A stretch of DNA of 48,349 nucleotides from Lactifluus volemus (GCA_022376515.1 WTXI01000272.1:1-48349); one strand, 5' to 3'. Counted from the stretch's first letter, positions 1 to 12,537 are shown. Notes: generated by a model not told the origin, from the letters alone. Numbers and translations are program-made.

Positions 1-757
1 GAAGCGTTCAAGTCAGATAAGGTCTGCCAGGATGATCCGACTTGGCTTGCCCATCTGGCTCGATGCATCCTGCACGACGAATTAGAAGCAAGTCCTCATC
101 TCACTCCGGACTCCACTGACCTCATCGGAAAGGTAGGTCCGGCCGTTCGAGATTCTTTGATCCTTCCTGATGCGCAGTGTAGTTACTGCGCAAGTGCCCC
201 AAGGCCCGACTTCGTAACTTCGATGAAATCAAACAGCATCCATTCTTTTATGGAATGTCAGTTTCCCGTTGCACGTCCTGCTTCCCTGGCTTTGAACTGA
301 TTGAGAACCTAGTGACTGGGACATGCTTTCAAATCGATTAGTGGCCCCACCGTGGATACCTGTCATCGGCGGTGCTAATGACCTCGGCCCCGATCGGAGT
401 GCCCTCCTTACCGCTGGGAAGCCCTATAGCGCAGAGGATGACCCTATTCGTGGTCTTTCATTCCGATTTTCTCCTGTGGCTTTGACGCCAACATGTCAGC
501 GCCACCAGCGAGTGTTCCATTCGCTTGGAGATGCTCTCCCTGCGGTAGCCAACTGGGTTGAGGGTAGCGCACCCGTCCTGGAAGTATCCTCGTCCTCGTC
601 GTGTACGGGCGACGGATCATATGATGTCCTGCCAGATGCGGGAAAGTGCTACTCTCTCAGCTTGCACCGACCCGCTATAAACAGGAAGAGGCTGCTACCA
701 CTAGGACGCTGGGTGAAAAACGCTTTTCGAAGACGATCGGATGCCTCAAAATGTTGA
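1..757 (+). CDS. Ser/Thr protein kinase, C-terminal part (5' cut by window edge)
   Basis: Three exons read in one frame: 1-132, 183-256 and 313-757 (donors GTAGGT and GTCAGT, acceptors GTGTAG and ACCTAG), giving 216 residues. The first two exons carry the end of a kinase C-lobe: LTPDSTDLIGK, then LLRKCPKARLRNFDEIKQ followed by HPFF. This is the subdomain XI region with the conserved arginine (ARLR) and the HPFF motif of AGC-like kinases. Exon 3 opens with GIDWDML, the usual continuation after HPFF, then a proline-rich extension (APPWIPVIGG) and a basic end. The ATP-binding lobe and catalytic loop lie outside the window, so activity cannot be judged. The last part (from about 700) is shared with repeat copies at 8,700 and 16,516. 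Kinase identity is well supported; subfamily and exact stop are inference. Confidence 0.7.
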
Positions 758-1320
758 AGATTTAGGGCACCCGTTTCAACTGGCATCTCATCATTAACCT
801 ATGGTTATGGGACGTATCCATCATATGTAGGCCCTATTACTGTCACTGCAGGGTTCTTTCTCACGTTGGATACCATCCTTTCTAGGATAGGCTCTGCACT
901 CTCTTCGGTTCTTCTATTCCAAAGCCTTTGTACCGATTTCCAAGGAAAAAGGGACAACGGGCGCAGGACCATGTCGCGACTTGTGGGATACGGACAGCGG
1001 GATAGGGCCTTACAGAACTATGGTACATAGCCTGGAAGGGAGATGCCACTGATACATCGCTTCGGTAGTACACGTAAGGGAGGATAACATTATGTCGGGA
1101 GTGTTGGGACATGTTGCTCTGCGCTTACAGAGCAGTGGAGGAACGTAGAATGTAGTTGAAGACGAGGGGAAGTCGCGGCAAACGTAGATTTTTGTCTCCC
1201 ATTGTAGCCACCACCTCACAAGCCAAACACTTACTTGCACCACTGGATATATGGACCTTTAGACTTGCTTGTCGCGCTCGAACTCAGCACATGGGATTAC
1301 TTGGTCTTTACTGCTAGATG

Positions 1321-1810
1321 ACCAGTGGCACGTGACGTCCAGCGAGTCCTGATCCGGCAAAAAGTCACTGGATGCAGGGGTAGGAAACAGGAACAGGAAC
1401 AAACGACTTCGAGTCTCCACCGCCACCACTCGCAAACCCTTTCGTCCTATCTATGGACAACGTGTTTTAAATTTACCCCTGGGAATTGAGCCAAACTGCA
1501 ACAACATACACACCTTAAGGCTTGAAGTCCCACGCGCGAAATGCCCACAGTGACGGGTACTATCAGCTGTCAAAAGTGGTGGGTGTCTCTGGAGTTATCG
1601 AGTCCCCTACTTGACGCTGAGACACGCTAAAATTCCTAATCGCCGAACAATCCCCATTTATTCGAATCACTTGCAGCGCCTTGATAGGTTTGTAGTCACA
1701 ATTTTACTCATGACCCCAGATAGATAACGTACCCACGAATGACATGAACCGCCGCCACGTACTGTAGTTGGATTCAGCTGAAATTACTCATAACTAGCCT
1801 ATCAAATAAT
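1321..1810 (+). repeat. Direct repeat flanking the kinase-like gene, left copy
   Basis: This ~490 bp segment recurs, with indels, at about 4,105-4,660. Shared pieces include GGTGGGTGTCTCTGGAGTTA, a CTTGACGCTGAGACACGC block and GTTGGATTC near the right end. The kinase-like gene lies between the two copies. Confidence 0.75.
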
Positions 1811-1956
1811 GTATAAATTTCATTTCACAGAAGAGAGCTGCACCATTGAGGAATTTCAGTTTTGAACATCTAAATTGGAAAGAATGGTGTTTACAAATTG
1901 ATTGAAATGGAGGAGAAGCCTCCTAAGTTAGCACCAACCTTCCCGAGACGCATCGT

Positions 1957-3392
1957 TTGCGCCAGACTTGCACAATGAAAACAAGCCTCCCAGATCTCCC
2001 TTTTACGAATTACGCAAAGGCAGAGCTCAATCCCTTCGCACATAGTAGTTCCGCTAAATCGGGTGCACGAACGTATCCTAGGACCGATCTTAAGACCTTC
2101 GCGCATTGGGCCTCCTTCCCCGAAGACATTCACCGAGCCGTCCAATCTGCAACCACACGCGCCAATTTGCCTTCTATTCCATTTACTGTCGAGGCCCCGA
2201 CAAAGACAACGTTTGTGGAAAACGAAGAAAAGCTTCGTGCTCACGCAGTGTTCGCATTACATAACCCGGTTGAAGAAGTGTTGGACAAGCTTGGGGTGAA
2301 GGGAATGTTCACGATGCCAGGCGGCGGCAATGCCGCAATTGTAGGAGATCCGGATTTCTCGTGGGTCACGAACACACAACAGCACCCGAAAGTTATCGTA
2401 CGCGTATAAGTCATTATATGTGTACCCGCCGTTAAACCCCGCTGGTGTAGATTGAGTACAAAACTTGGTGGGCGGCGAATCTGGTGCATATTGTTGCTGC
2501 CTTTAATGGTACTCGTAGCGACACTCTCAGCAAACAGTCCTTGCACGCTCTCCAACAGATCTACGGATATATGACCTTCAACGAGAACAAATTTGGTATC
2601 CTTACCAATTGGCAGCGTGCCTTGTTCCTGCGCCGTGCTGAAAAGACCCTTGAGTACTACCTCGTCGAACTAGATGGACCTATCTCGATGCTGAAAGCGT
2701 GGGTCGGCATGGTGTTGCTTGCGGAGGGCGACTGGTTCTATGCATCCCCTACCATCTCCTCTGCTCCTCCAGATCGAAACTTCGGAACCTCAGCGGGTGC
2801 CTGGAAGGAACGGAAGAAAGCTGCTGAGAACGCTCAAGAGTATCATATGCTGCCCATCAATAGCAATCACCAGCGTCTCCCTCTTGACTTTCGCTTCTGT
2901 CGCTTTGACCTCAGCTCCGCTCGCCGTGCAGAAAAGGGTTGTGTGGTAACCGCGCGATTACTATCATCATCCATCGGGAAGCGTCACCTCCATGTTGTCT
3001 GCAAAGTTGTCGATGGCTTGCGCTATCCCGATGCAGCAAATTTGCTAGATGATGAAGCCCGCGCCTATGCGGCTCTGCAAAACCTCCAAGGCAAGGTGAT
3101 CCCCACACTGTACGGCTTCTACGATGTTTGGGGTATTCTGCAGCTCCTTGCTCTGGAAACTGTTGGTAATGCCATTCTTGAAGGCGAAGAAATCGACCAG
3201 TCACTTCGCACGAAGATGAAGGCGGCTCTCCAACACATTCACGATGCTGGGTACATCCACGGCGACATCGCACGTCGTAACTTTTGTAGCACGGAACGTG
3301 GTGACGTTTTCTTGGTGGACTTGGAGACATGTCGACCCTGTGGGAACCCATCCGAGCTGGTCGATGAGATGAATGAAGTAGACGGGTTGTAG
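1957..3392 (+). CDS. Fungal kinase-like accessory protein
   Basis: Two exons, 1957-2403 and 2451-3392, joined at a GTATAAG donor and a GGTGTAG acceptor, give 463 codons without a stop (ATG at 1975 is an alternative start). The C-terminal third has a kinase-type catalytic loop, HGDIARRNF, followed about 15 residues later by VDLE in place of DFG. The middle carries the conserved stretches IEYKTWW and QQIYGYMTFN seen in a large Agaricomycete family of kinase-like proteins. A glycine-rich ATP loop is not obvious, so it may be a degenerate or pseudo-kinase. It differs from everything else in unit 1 and is absent from units 2 and 3, so it looks like an insertion. Family placement rests on motif memory; substrate unknown. 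Confidence 0.75.
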
Positions 3393-4104
3393 GTTCTATG
3401 TCTGACTGTCACTTGCATAGGAAGTCTTACGTATACGTTTCAAGGTAGAGGTATTACTTGTTGGCTGTTTATTATACATTACGTTTTGGGCAACGGAGAT
3501 TAGGCGAAATGCTTGTTGTTACTAGGTCTCGAAATAGGCACGTGTGAGCAAACTGATGAAGTCGATGATGACCACACTGTAAGCCAAAATGAGTCGGCGT
3601 CATGTGGTGACGACGAGGAAGATAAACTGAGCGTCGAAAATATATTAGTTTCGATATTAGGCGCAGCGGACTGCCATCTGGTCCTCTGTAAAGCGTGTGC
3701 AAATACAATGTTCGAAGACCGCTCATGACGCCGAAGGATGGTATAAGTCGCCGATAAAAAATCCGTAGCAGTGTCGTGCTGAATGACCTGAAGTGACCCT
3801 GGTTTGGTAAAGGAAACAGGGAGGGTGATGCCTGGCATTTTACTGCAGGGAGTTAGGCAGATAATGAATATAACGATTTAGAAGAACTCAAATATGGGGT
3901 GCATTTTATACACCGAGATACGTCTGAAGAGCGTCTAGCGTCGGGAGTATCGATGGGTGTATGATTAAGTCCTGTGCTTGATCGTCGCCTTAATATACGG
4001 ATAATCCTCGTAAGTGGATGTAGCACCGAGAGAAAGAGCGGTAAGTGGAACCATCTGTATGACCATGTCAACAGGGTAATTAGGTGGAGTAACTCAGTTG
4101 ATCG
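3393..4104. other. No recognisable gene; acidic short ORF
   Basis: Part of the kinase-gene insertion. A 71-codon plus-strand ORF (3,513-3,728) is rich in Asp and Glu and has Cys pairs near its end, but it has no recognisable domain and no copy elsewhere in the window. Confidence 0.3.
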
Positions 4105-4660
4105 GGCAAAAGCAGTGGCACGTGATGCCCGAGTCCTAATTCGGCAAATAATCATCAGCTGTAGGGAACAGGCACAAACGACTTGGAGTCTCCACCGCCA
4201 CTACTCGCAAAACCCTTTCCTCCTAGCTATGGACAACAACTTGATTTAATTTACCCCTGGGAATTCAGACAACATACACAACTTGAAGCTTAAAGTCCCA
4301 CGGGTAATATCAGCTGTCAAAAAGTGGTGGGTGTCTCTGGAGTTATCGAGTCTCCCACTTGACGCTGAGACACGCTAAAATTCCCAATCAGTGGCGCTCG
4401 CTAAACAATCCCAACGGATTTCTCGGAACGTACTTTCCGTTGCTCTGCCAGGTTGTTGGTATGTCGGAAACGAGGGATTCGATCGCCGGTAAATGGCTCA
4501 CTTACGGATCACATGCAGCGCCCTGTTAGGTTTGAGTCTCAATTTTACTCTTCAACCCAGATAGATAACGTACTGTTGAGAGTATTATAGATGACATGAA
4601 GCGCCGTAGCAGTTGGATTCCGCTGAACTTACTCCTAGCCTCCAGTTCTACTAGTACACG
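4105..4660 (+). repeat. Direct repeat flanking the kinase-like gene, right copy
   Basis: Right-hand copy of the segment at 1,321-1,810. This copy is the one contiguous with the rest of unit 1 and resembles 9,361-9,870 in unit 2. That suggests the 1,321-4,104 stretch arose by duplication around an inserted gene, not by an LTR element: no TG...CA ends, primer-binding site or polyprotein were seen. Confidence 0.7.
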
Positions 4661-5419
4661 GGTTGTTTGTCAAAGTCAACGACATTTCCGGCCCGATGGG
4701 TTTGAATGTGAATTGATTGGGCTGGTATGCATCTCATCAGGTGGGACTCATTGCATCCGCATTTCGTCTGAATTCTGCACGAGCTACTGAGCATGCCCCT
4801 GGACGACGCTTGGAACCAGGTGTGTCGATATCTTGTCATACTTTCATGAATAGTCCGCTCTTTCTGTTTGACGATCTGAAACCACTACAGCAGCTTGACA
4901 CCATGAAACCACCTGCACTCCAGTCACGGTATTTCAAACCTTGGCGGATCACTTGCCCTCCAACCCGACATTTCATCGATTGCGTGAGCCCACCTTTGCC
5001 ATTCTAAACTCAGAAGCGCCCTGCTAGTCTTAATGGAATTCCAAAAGCATACATTAGGTATACGAAACTGCTGCAACTACTACCCATGTCATACAGTGTT
5101 TTATAGGAAATGCAGCTGTGCCGAATCGATTCCCACTTACCGAGTCGCGGGCGACTTGCCACACCCCACGCACATGATAGGATCACGGCATACTACCCCT
5201 TTCTGGCCGGCGCTACCACGACATTTCACCTACGATTCTCCCCGATAAGTGCATGGCCAACCTAAGTTGATTGAACCTTGGCCAGCCTCGAACTTAATAG
5301 AACAACGCGTGGCTGTGTCCTGCAGCACTTTTTAAAGTCCCTAATATGATCATCAGCTGTCCTTCCCGCATATCCTCAGTCACTCTCCCCCGTCTCTCAT
5401 TAGAAGTCCTTTTTTCACC

Positions 5420-7187
5420 ATGGGCCCGGATGTGCTTGCTATCACCACCAACATCTCTCCAAGCCAAAGTTCAATCAATGTAGCTGCCTGCGTGCGTGTC
5501 GTATCGATGTCTATTGCCGTTTATGAGTATGTTGGAATTTGCTATTTTGCGACTCCGTACATGTCACGGTAACCCGTAATTCGGCCACTGGCAGCTATCT
5601 CCTTACCCTCCCTTTTGAATATCGGTTATACAAGCTTACTCGGCGAATCAGGTAAGAATGGTGATGCGTGTTTGCGAGACAAACTATTGACTAGTAGAAC
5701 GCGCCATTCGATAGCCTTGGACTGATACTGTTCATCCTTATTCGGTGAGTCTTTAGATAGTTGTCACCTTTGGACACCTTCTCACAGGCTCTGTAGATAT
5801 GTCAGCGCAGTCTTGGTGGTCACCAGTGATGTGGGGTTTTTCTACCCCCATTTCACCGCACAAAGTTGTGCCAAGTACGTATATGTCAATCCTGCATTAA
5901 GAGGTCGGTGTCACCACTCTCTGCCTGGCCATCTAGAGTTGAACTTCCCTCCAGAAATCCAGATGATGGTGTCACAGGCAATCCTGGGTATCATGTAAGA
6001 TTTGGTTATCCTGTATCCCTCTACCGCGACTAGGAGTCTGATAATGAGTCACAGGACGTACTTCATTGCTCTGCGCAATGTCTGGGTAGGCCGGACCATT
6101 TCGTTGGCATATCTTGCTACTATAGGGGTCTGTTGTGATCGTTCCTGATCTACAGGTTCTCATGCTGATAAACGAGGACAGTTCCAATGGGCCTGTTACT
6201 TACTCTACCGGTATCGTGAGTTTGACAGCCTCCACCGTGGGCATCGTCGACTCACTGACACTGTATGATCCAGCCGCAATGATAAGCGTCAGTGAACCCT
6301 TTTATTGCTTTGTAAAGGGAAATATTGATGGTTGCATGGTTAGACTTCTGCCAGTGGCCAGGGAGAGTAAGTTTACATTTAGTTCCCCCATGTAGCCTTC
6401 CTCACGAAAAGTTTTAGTTGCATCGTCCTGACTTCTCATCCAAAAGCTCCCATCTCTGTTTGGTCTATGTTCTTGGTAGCTATGATGTATGATTGTCTGG
6501 TGCTGTCAATCGCAGCATACCACCTTCTCAAGATGAAGGTCCCTGGGATGTCGTTGTAAGCAAAGTTCCTTTTAATCGAGCACATGATGTCAGTTCTGAC
6601 TCTTTGCAGCACCTCAAAGCTTTGCAACATGTAGGTGGTCCTCTGAGTGGCAGTTCTCTGAAATCTTACTTGACCTCAGATTGATATATGATGGTCTGGC
6701 ATATATTGTCGCGCTTACGGGCATGTTCCTTTTTAGTGCCAGTGATCCCTAGCTGACCACTCTCCTACAGCTGTGAATGCGGTGAACCTCGTCTCGTACC
6801 GAGGTGCCTCAGGCACCATCCAATCGGTTAGGTAATTGTTTCTGTTTTCTTTCAAAACCAGCAATGAGAGGCTGACCTTGCCGTTTGTAGTGCACCGGTT
6901 GGTTTTGTAGCCACCTGGATCATGACTCAACGCTTTCTCATTCATCCGCGCGGTACGTGCCCGACTTGCTCTAGACCCGGTCTATTGATCCACTGGGGTA
7001 TCGGTGATTAGAGGCCACAACGAATCATAGCCATGTCGTTGAAGTGACACTACAACGTGTGAACCCGCTTGCCTCGGAAAGGAGAATGGTAGAGCATGGG
7101 GCTGATGAGGCTTGCACATCGGAGTTAGGAAAAAGCACGCAGAGTGACATCGAAAAATCAGAAACCGTGGATACTTACCCGGTGTAA
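5420..7187 (+). CDS. DUF6533 seven-helix membrane protein, forward copy A
   Basis: Same 15-exon plan as the copy at 19,152, followed here through matching splice sites. Start ATG 5420 (MGPDVLAI); exon 1 ends at 5526 and joins to YLLTLPFEYRLYK, giving the DUF6533 signature YD-YLLTLPxE. Later exons give VGFFYPHF, MMVSQAILGI, NVWVGRT, MMYDCLVLSIAAYHLLK, LIYDGLAYIVALT and TWIMTQRFLIHPR, then a hydrophilic tail to TAA 7185-7187. No internal stop was found in this model. A plasma-membrane receptor-like role is only inference; the family has no established function. Unlike copies B and C it has no convergent minus-strand partner downstream. The TATA-like motif upstream is degenerate here (TTTTTAAAGTCC). 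Confidence 0.8.
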
Positions 7188-8223
7188 GGCAGAAGTACCT
7201 CTGTCCTTACAATCACGCATTTCTGCCTCTTCCGTTCTACAGCTTCCTCATCTACTCTCGCCCGACATCCTCAGTATCTCAACAACGATCCCGGACCACC
7301 ATTGCGTCACGAAGCCATACCGTTTATGCCCCTCACGCCCTACGACAACGCCAACTTGGCCTCGACTTTGAACGCCTCAAGCATGAGTCTCTGCTGTGCG
7401 GTCTCACGTCGTGTCTACAGTATTCCGTTTGTCCGGGTCTGGGCTACCGATACATTTCTCAGTTTCCTTTCGTCCCGGAATGTGTGTTACACCTCTCACT
7501 TCGTCAAGATTTTTATTTTTCTCTTCTCCCCTCTTTTGAGAAAGTGTGGCGTACCCTTTGATCTATTAGGGGTGCACACATTCTTGCTCTCATTATAGCT
7601 CTCCCTTTGCTCCCTTCTCGTTCCCTGTCATTGTCTCAGCCAATTTTTTGTGCCTCTCTACTTTTTGGAGACCTCCCTCATCTTATCGCTTGTGACTTTT
7701 TGTTACTTATACTTTGTCCACAACACTGATACTTGTGCAGTTCGTGGGTTGTCCATACTCTACATCTGTTGTCCTCACTTTGGTCGCATCTAGTTACACT
7801 CTCAGGTGTGTAAAGGCCCCAGGTTAATGCAATGGGGGAGAAACAAAGCATCACTATATCCCCCTTTCCTTGTTTAAAAGCCTTTCCATGATTTTGATTT
7901 CAAATTCAATTGATGGTCTGTGCCAAGGTCTGTGCTGAGCGCTGAGGCCTGAGGACTCGGAGCCGCCGCTATATACTAGTACTATGTAGCGCAGCAACTA
8001 CATTGTCCTTTGAGGTGCTACTAGTAGCCACGCTCACTTCGTCTGCCGAAGCTCTCCTCAGACAGGGTCCGGCCACATATTGTTGTCATACCGATTACGA
8101 CGCCAAGGTGACAGCCTCCGAAGCCGAAATCGAACGCGCCGAGGCATGCCAAGAGGGGGACGCTCGAAGCGTCTAGAAGCGCGATCCAGACGTGTTTGGT
8201 GAGTTTCTTTGATTGATTCGATG
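7188..8223. other. 3' flank of copy A and unit junction, no gene
   Basis: 7,188-7,920 matches the 3' flanks of the other forward DUF6533 genes and contains only short ORFs. 7,980-8,085 (ATGTAGCGCAGCAACTAC onward) recurs at 24,600-24,715 beyond the last unit, so it may mark the outer edge of the duplicated block. 8,090-8,220 is an open, arginine-rich stretch of unknown meaning. Confidence 0.5.
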
Positions 8224-8774
8224 TACTGCGCAAGTGCCCCAATGCCCGACTTCGTAACTTCCCTCACTTTTTAATGGAATGTCAGCTTCCCTGGATTTGA
8301 ACTGATTGAGAAACCAGTGACAGGGACGTGCTTTCGAATCGATTGGTGGCCCCACCGTGGATACCCGTCATCGGCGGTGGTAATGACCTTGGCCCCGACC
8401 CGGAGTGCTTTGCCCTTACCGCTAGGACTCCCTATAGCGCAGAGGATGTCCCTATTCGTGGTCTCTCATTCCGATTTTCTCCTGTGGCTTTGACACCAAC
8501 ATGTCAACGCCACCAGTGAGTGTTCCGTTCGCCTGGAGACGCTCTCCCTGCGGTAGTCAACTGGGTTGAGGGTAGCGCACCCGTCCTGGGAGTATCATCA
8601 CCCTCGTCGTGTACGGGCGACGGATCATATGATGTCCTGCCAGATGCGGGTAAGTACTATTTTCTCAGTTTGCGCCGACCCGCTATAAGCAGGAAGAGCC
8701 TGGCTGCTACCACTAGGACGCTGGGTGAAAAATGCTTTGAGAAGACGCTCGGATGCAAAATATTGAAGATGTAG
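8224..8774 (+). pseudogene. Kinase C-terminal remnant, unit 2 copy
   Basis: Repeats the last two exons of the 1-757 kinase. The short exon keeps CGCAAGTGCCCCAATGCCCG (RKCPNAR) but has lost the codons for EIKQHP. The last exon begins at 8,318 and reads DRDVLSNRL, with Arg for the conserved Trp of DWDML, and carries an in-frame TGA at 8,517-8,519 before continuing in the same frame. Upstream kinase exons are absent. This is a truncated, decayed copy. Confidence 0.7.
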
Positions 8775-10663
8775 GACACCCGTGTCAACTGGCATCAACA
8801 TCGTTTAACTATATTTATGGGACCAGTTGAGTATCCACCAAGTGTAGGCCCTGTTACTATCACTGTAGGACTCTCTCTTACATTGGATACTATCCTTTTC
8901 AAGCTAGGCTCTGCACTTATTTCGGTTCTTCTGGACCAAAGACTTTGTACCGATTTCCAAGGAAAAAGGGACGACGGGCGCAGGACTATGTCGTAACTTG
9001 TGGGATACGGACAGCGTTGGTACATAGCTTGGAAGGGAGATGCCACTGATACACCGCTTCGGTAGTACACGTAAAGGAGGATAACATTGTGTCGGGAGTG
9101 CCAGTGTTGGGACATGTTGCTCTACGCTTACAGAGAGATGGAGGAACGTAGAATGTAGAGGAAGACGAAGGGAAGTTGCGGCGGTGCGAGAAACCGTAGA
9201 TTATTGTCTCCCATTGTAGCCACCACCTCACAAGCCAAACACTCACTTGCACCGCTTGACATATGGCCCTTTAGACTTGGTTGTCATGCTCGCCCATGGG
9301 ATTACTTGGTCTTTATTGCTAGATGACCCGTTATTAGTCACTATGGGGTACCAGGGACACGTGGTGCCCGAGTCCTAATTCGGACACAGTCACGTGATGC
9401 AGGTACCACCACTCGTTTCGTTTCGTCTTATCTATACAACAACGTAATTTAGTCTACCCCTGGGAATTCAGCCAATTTGCGACAACATGCACAACTTGAC
9501 GTCCCACGGGTAATATATGCCGTCAAAAAGTGGTAGGTGTTGCTCTGTCAGGTTGTTGGTATGTCGGAAACGAGGGATTGCCATTTACGGATCACATGCA
9601 GCGCCCTGTTAGGTTTGTGTCACAATTTTATTCTTCAACCCGTACCAAAACTTGTGCGTATTTCAGACTTACCTGTTTTTTTTACCCACACCTCAACATC
9701 TGCCAGACACGTACCATGATCTCGTCCGCCTCCCTGAACCTCGAACCTCACTATCATTGCTCATTCCGGGTCTACGCCCTCGACATTGACCTGAACCCGT
9801 CCACTGCATCACTTTATCATAGATGACATAAAGCGCCGTAGTAGTCGGATTCCGCTGAATATACAGTACTCCTAGCCTCTAGCTCTATACGGGTTATTGT
9901 CGATGTCAACAGGCGAACTTAAAGATATTAGGACTTTTCCGGCCCCTGGACGACGCTTGGAATCAGGTGTGTCGATATCTTGTCATTCATGAATCGTCCG
10001 CTCTTTCTGTTTGACAGCTTGACACCATAAAACCACCTGCACTCCCGTCTCGGTGTTTCACACCTTGCCGGATCACTTGCCCTCCAACCCGACATTTCAT
10101 CGATTGCGTGCGCCCAACTTCGCCATTCAGATTTCAGAAGCGACCTACTTGTCTTTATGGAATTCCTAAGCATAGATAAGGTATACGACAGTGCTGCAAC
10201 TACTACCCATGTCATACAGTGTTATATAGCAAATGCAGCTGTGCCGAATTGATTCCCACTTAGTCGCTATTGTACTAAAAGTTGAAACTTGTGCCTCACC
10301 GATGATAGGCTATGTGGTAGAAATATGGCAACGAAGTTGCACTGTGTAGAGAATTTCTCCCTGATTCGTCTGATTGACCTCCCCGCAATACAGGGCCTGG
10401 GGGTTCTTGACATACGTATTTGGGATGGGACCTGCGCTGCTCTTTGATGTGGTACCAGATAGGCGACTTACCACACTCCGCACGCATGATTGATAGGATC
10501 ATGCATACTACTACCCTCTTCTGGCCAACTTCTCACGGTGCTATCACGATGTTTCACCCACGATTGTCGCCGCTGGGTAGTAAGTGAATGGCCGACTTAA
10601 ATTGATTGAACCTTGGCCAGCCTCGAACTTCAGAGAACAACGCGTGCCTGTGTCCTGCAGTAC

Positions 10664-10669
10664 TTATAA
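10664..10669 (+). promoter_or_regulatory. TATA-like box of copy B
   Basis: TTATAA inside TACTTATAAGTCCCTAACAT lies 83-88 bp before ATG 10752, with a pyrimidine-rich leader (CTTTTTTC) between. The same arrangement precedes copy C at 19,061-19,066. Confidence 0.4.
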
Positions 10670-10751
10670 GTCCCTAACATGATCATCAAGTTGTCCTTCA
10701 CGTATCTCAGTCACTCACCCTCCGTTTCTCTTTACAAGTCCTTTTTTCAGC

Positions 10752-12537
10752 ATGGGCCCGGATGTGCTTGTTATCGCTACCCCCATCTCTCCAAGTCAAA
10801 GCTCAATCAATGTAGCTACCTACGTGCGTGTTGTGGCGATGTCTATTGCCGGTTATGAGTATGTTGCAATTTGTGACTATTTGCGTCTCTGTACATGTCT
10901 AACCCGTATTCGGCCAGCTATCTCATTACCCTCCCATTTGAATATCGGTTATACAAGCTTACTCGGCGAATCAGGTAAGAATCGTGATGCGTGTTTGCGA
11001 GACAAGCTACTGACTAGAACACACCATTCGATAGCTCTGGACTGATATTGTTCATCCTTATTCGGTGAGTCGATAGATAGTTGTCGCCTTTGGACACCTT
11101 CTCACAGGCTCTGTAGATATGTAAGCATGGCCTTGATGGTCACCAGTGATGTGGGGTTTTTCTACTCCCGTTTCACCACACAAAGCTGTGCCAAGTACAT
11201 ATATGTCAATCCAGTATTAAGAGGTCGGTGTCACCACTTTCTGCCTGGCCATCTAGAGTTGAACTTCCCTCCAGAAATCCAGATGATGGTGTCACAGGCA
11301 ATCCTGGGTATCATGTAAGATTTGGTTATCCTGTATCCCTCTACCGCGACTAGGAGTCTGATAATGAGTCACAGGACGTACTTCATTGCTCTGCGCAATG
11401 TCTGGGTAGGCCGGACCATTTCGTTGGCATATCTTGCTACTATTGGGGTCTGTCGTGATCGTTCCTGATCAACAGGTTCTCATGCTGATAAACGAGGACA
11501 GTTCCAATGGCCCTGTTACTTACTCTACCGGTATCGTGAGTTTGACAGCCTCCACCGTGGGCATCATTGACTCACTGACATTGTATGATGCAGCCGAAAC
11601 GATAAGCGTCAGTGAACCCTTTCATTGCTTGTAAAGGGAAATATTGATAGTTGCATGGTTAGACTTCTGCCAGTGGCCAGGGAGAGTAAGTTTACATTTA
11701 GTTCCCCCCATGTAGCCTTCCTCACGAAAAGTTTTAGTTGCATCATCCTGGATTCTCATCCAAAATCTCCCGTCTCTGTTTGGTCTATGTTCTTGGTAGC
11801 TATAATGTATGATTGTCTGGTGCTGTCAATTTCAGCACACTACCTTCTCAAGATGAAGGTCGCTGGGACGTCGACGTAAGCAAAGTTCCTTTAACTCGAG
11901 CACACGACGTCGGGTCTGACTCTTTGTAGCACCTCAAGGCTTTGGAAGATGTACGTGGTCCTCTGAGTGGCAGTTCTCGGAAATCTTACTTGACCTTAGA
12001 TTGGTATATGATGGTCTGGCATATATTGTCGCGCTTACGGGCATGTTCCTTTTTAATGCCAGTGATTCCTAGCTGACCACTTTCCTACAGCCGTGAATGC
12101 GGCGAACATCGTCTCGTACCGACATGCCTCAAGTTCCATCCAATCAGCTGGGTAATGTTTTTTCTCTTCTTTCAAAATCATCCATGAGAGGCTGACCTTG
12201 CCGTTTGTAGCGCACCGCTTGGTTATGTAGCCACCTGGATCATGACCCAACGCTTTCTCATTCATCCACGCAGTACGTGCCTGACTTTCTCTAGACCTGG
12301 TCCATTGATCCACTGGGGTACTGGTGATTAGAGGCTATGGCGGATCATACCCATCTCATTATGGCGACGCCACAGACGCTACTAGTACATGTGAACTCGC
12401 CTGCCACGGCTCCCCCAGAAAGGAAAATGGTAGAGCATGGGGCTGATGATGCTCTCACACCGGAGTTAGGAAAAGAATTTACCAACAAGCAGGGTGACAT
12501 CGAACAATCAGTAGCCGTGGAAATTCACCCGTTGTAA
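10752..12537 (+). CDS. DUF6533 seven-helix membrane protein, forward copy B
   Basis: Paralogue of the 19,152 gene with the same exon order. Exon 1 is 10752-10858 (107 nt, identical length in A and C) and ends GA-GTATGT; exon 2 restores the DUF6533 motif. Recognisable downstream blocks are VGFFYSRF, MMVSQAILGI, NVWVGRT, DCLVLSISAHYLLK, YIVALT and TWIMTQRFLIHPR. The terminal exon encodes a charged cytoplasmic-like tail ending VEIHPL, TAA at 12537. Micro-exons of 14 nt (CCGAAACGATAAGC) and 23 nt are conserved. It converges with the minus-strand gene 13,631-15,449, tail to tail, about 1.1 kb apart. It probably crosses the membrane seven times; ligand and function are unknown. Confidence 0.8.

Larger units (their letters stand above)
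183..7920 (+). repeat. Segmental duplication, unit 1
   Basis: The DNA from the kinase exon at 183 to about 1,320 and from about 4,105 to 7,920 recurs in the same order and orientation at 8,224-13,060 (unit 2). From the kinase tail onward it recurs at 16,516-21,450 (unit 3). Shared landmarks are the kinase tail, a spacer with many near-identical stretches, the forward DUF6533 gene and its 3' flank ending in the CCCTTTCCTTGTTT stretch. The stretch 1,321-4,104 is extra in this unit. Spacer ORFs differ between copies by frameshifts and stops, so I see no other gene in 758-1,950 or 3,393-5,419. Confidence 0.85.

Noticed and set aside
882..1243. Minus-strand ORFs shared by the three units (also near 9,000 and 16,900) as a conserved gene
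   Set aside because: Frames differ by indels among copies, and no motif was recognised; similarity is explained by the DNA duplication.
1321..4660. LTR retrotransposon (direct repeats of ~500 bp)
   Set aside because: No TG...CA termini, primer-binding site, gag or reverse transcriptase motifs; the repeat is part of the larger duplicated unit.
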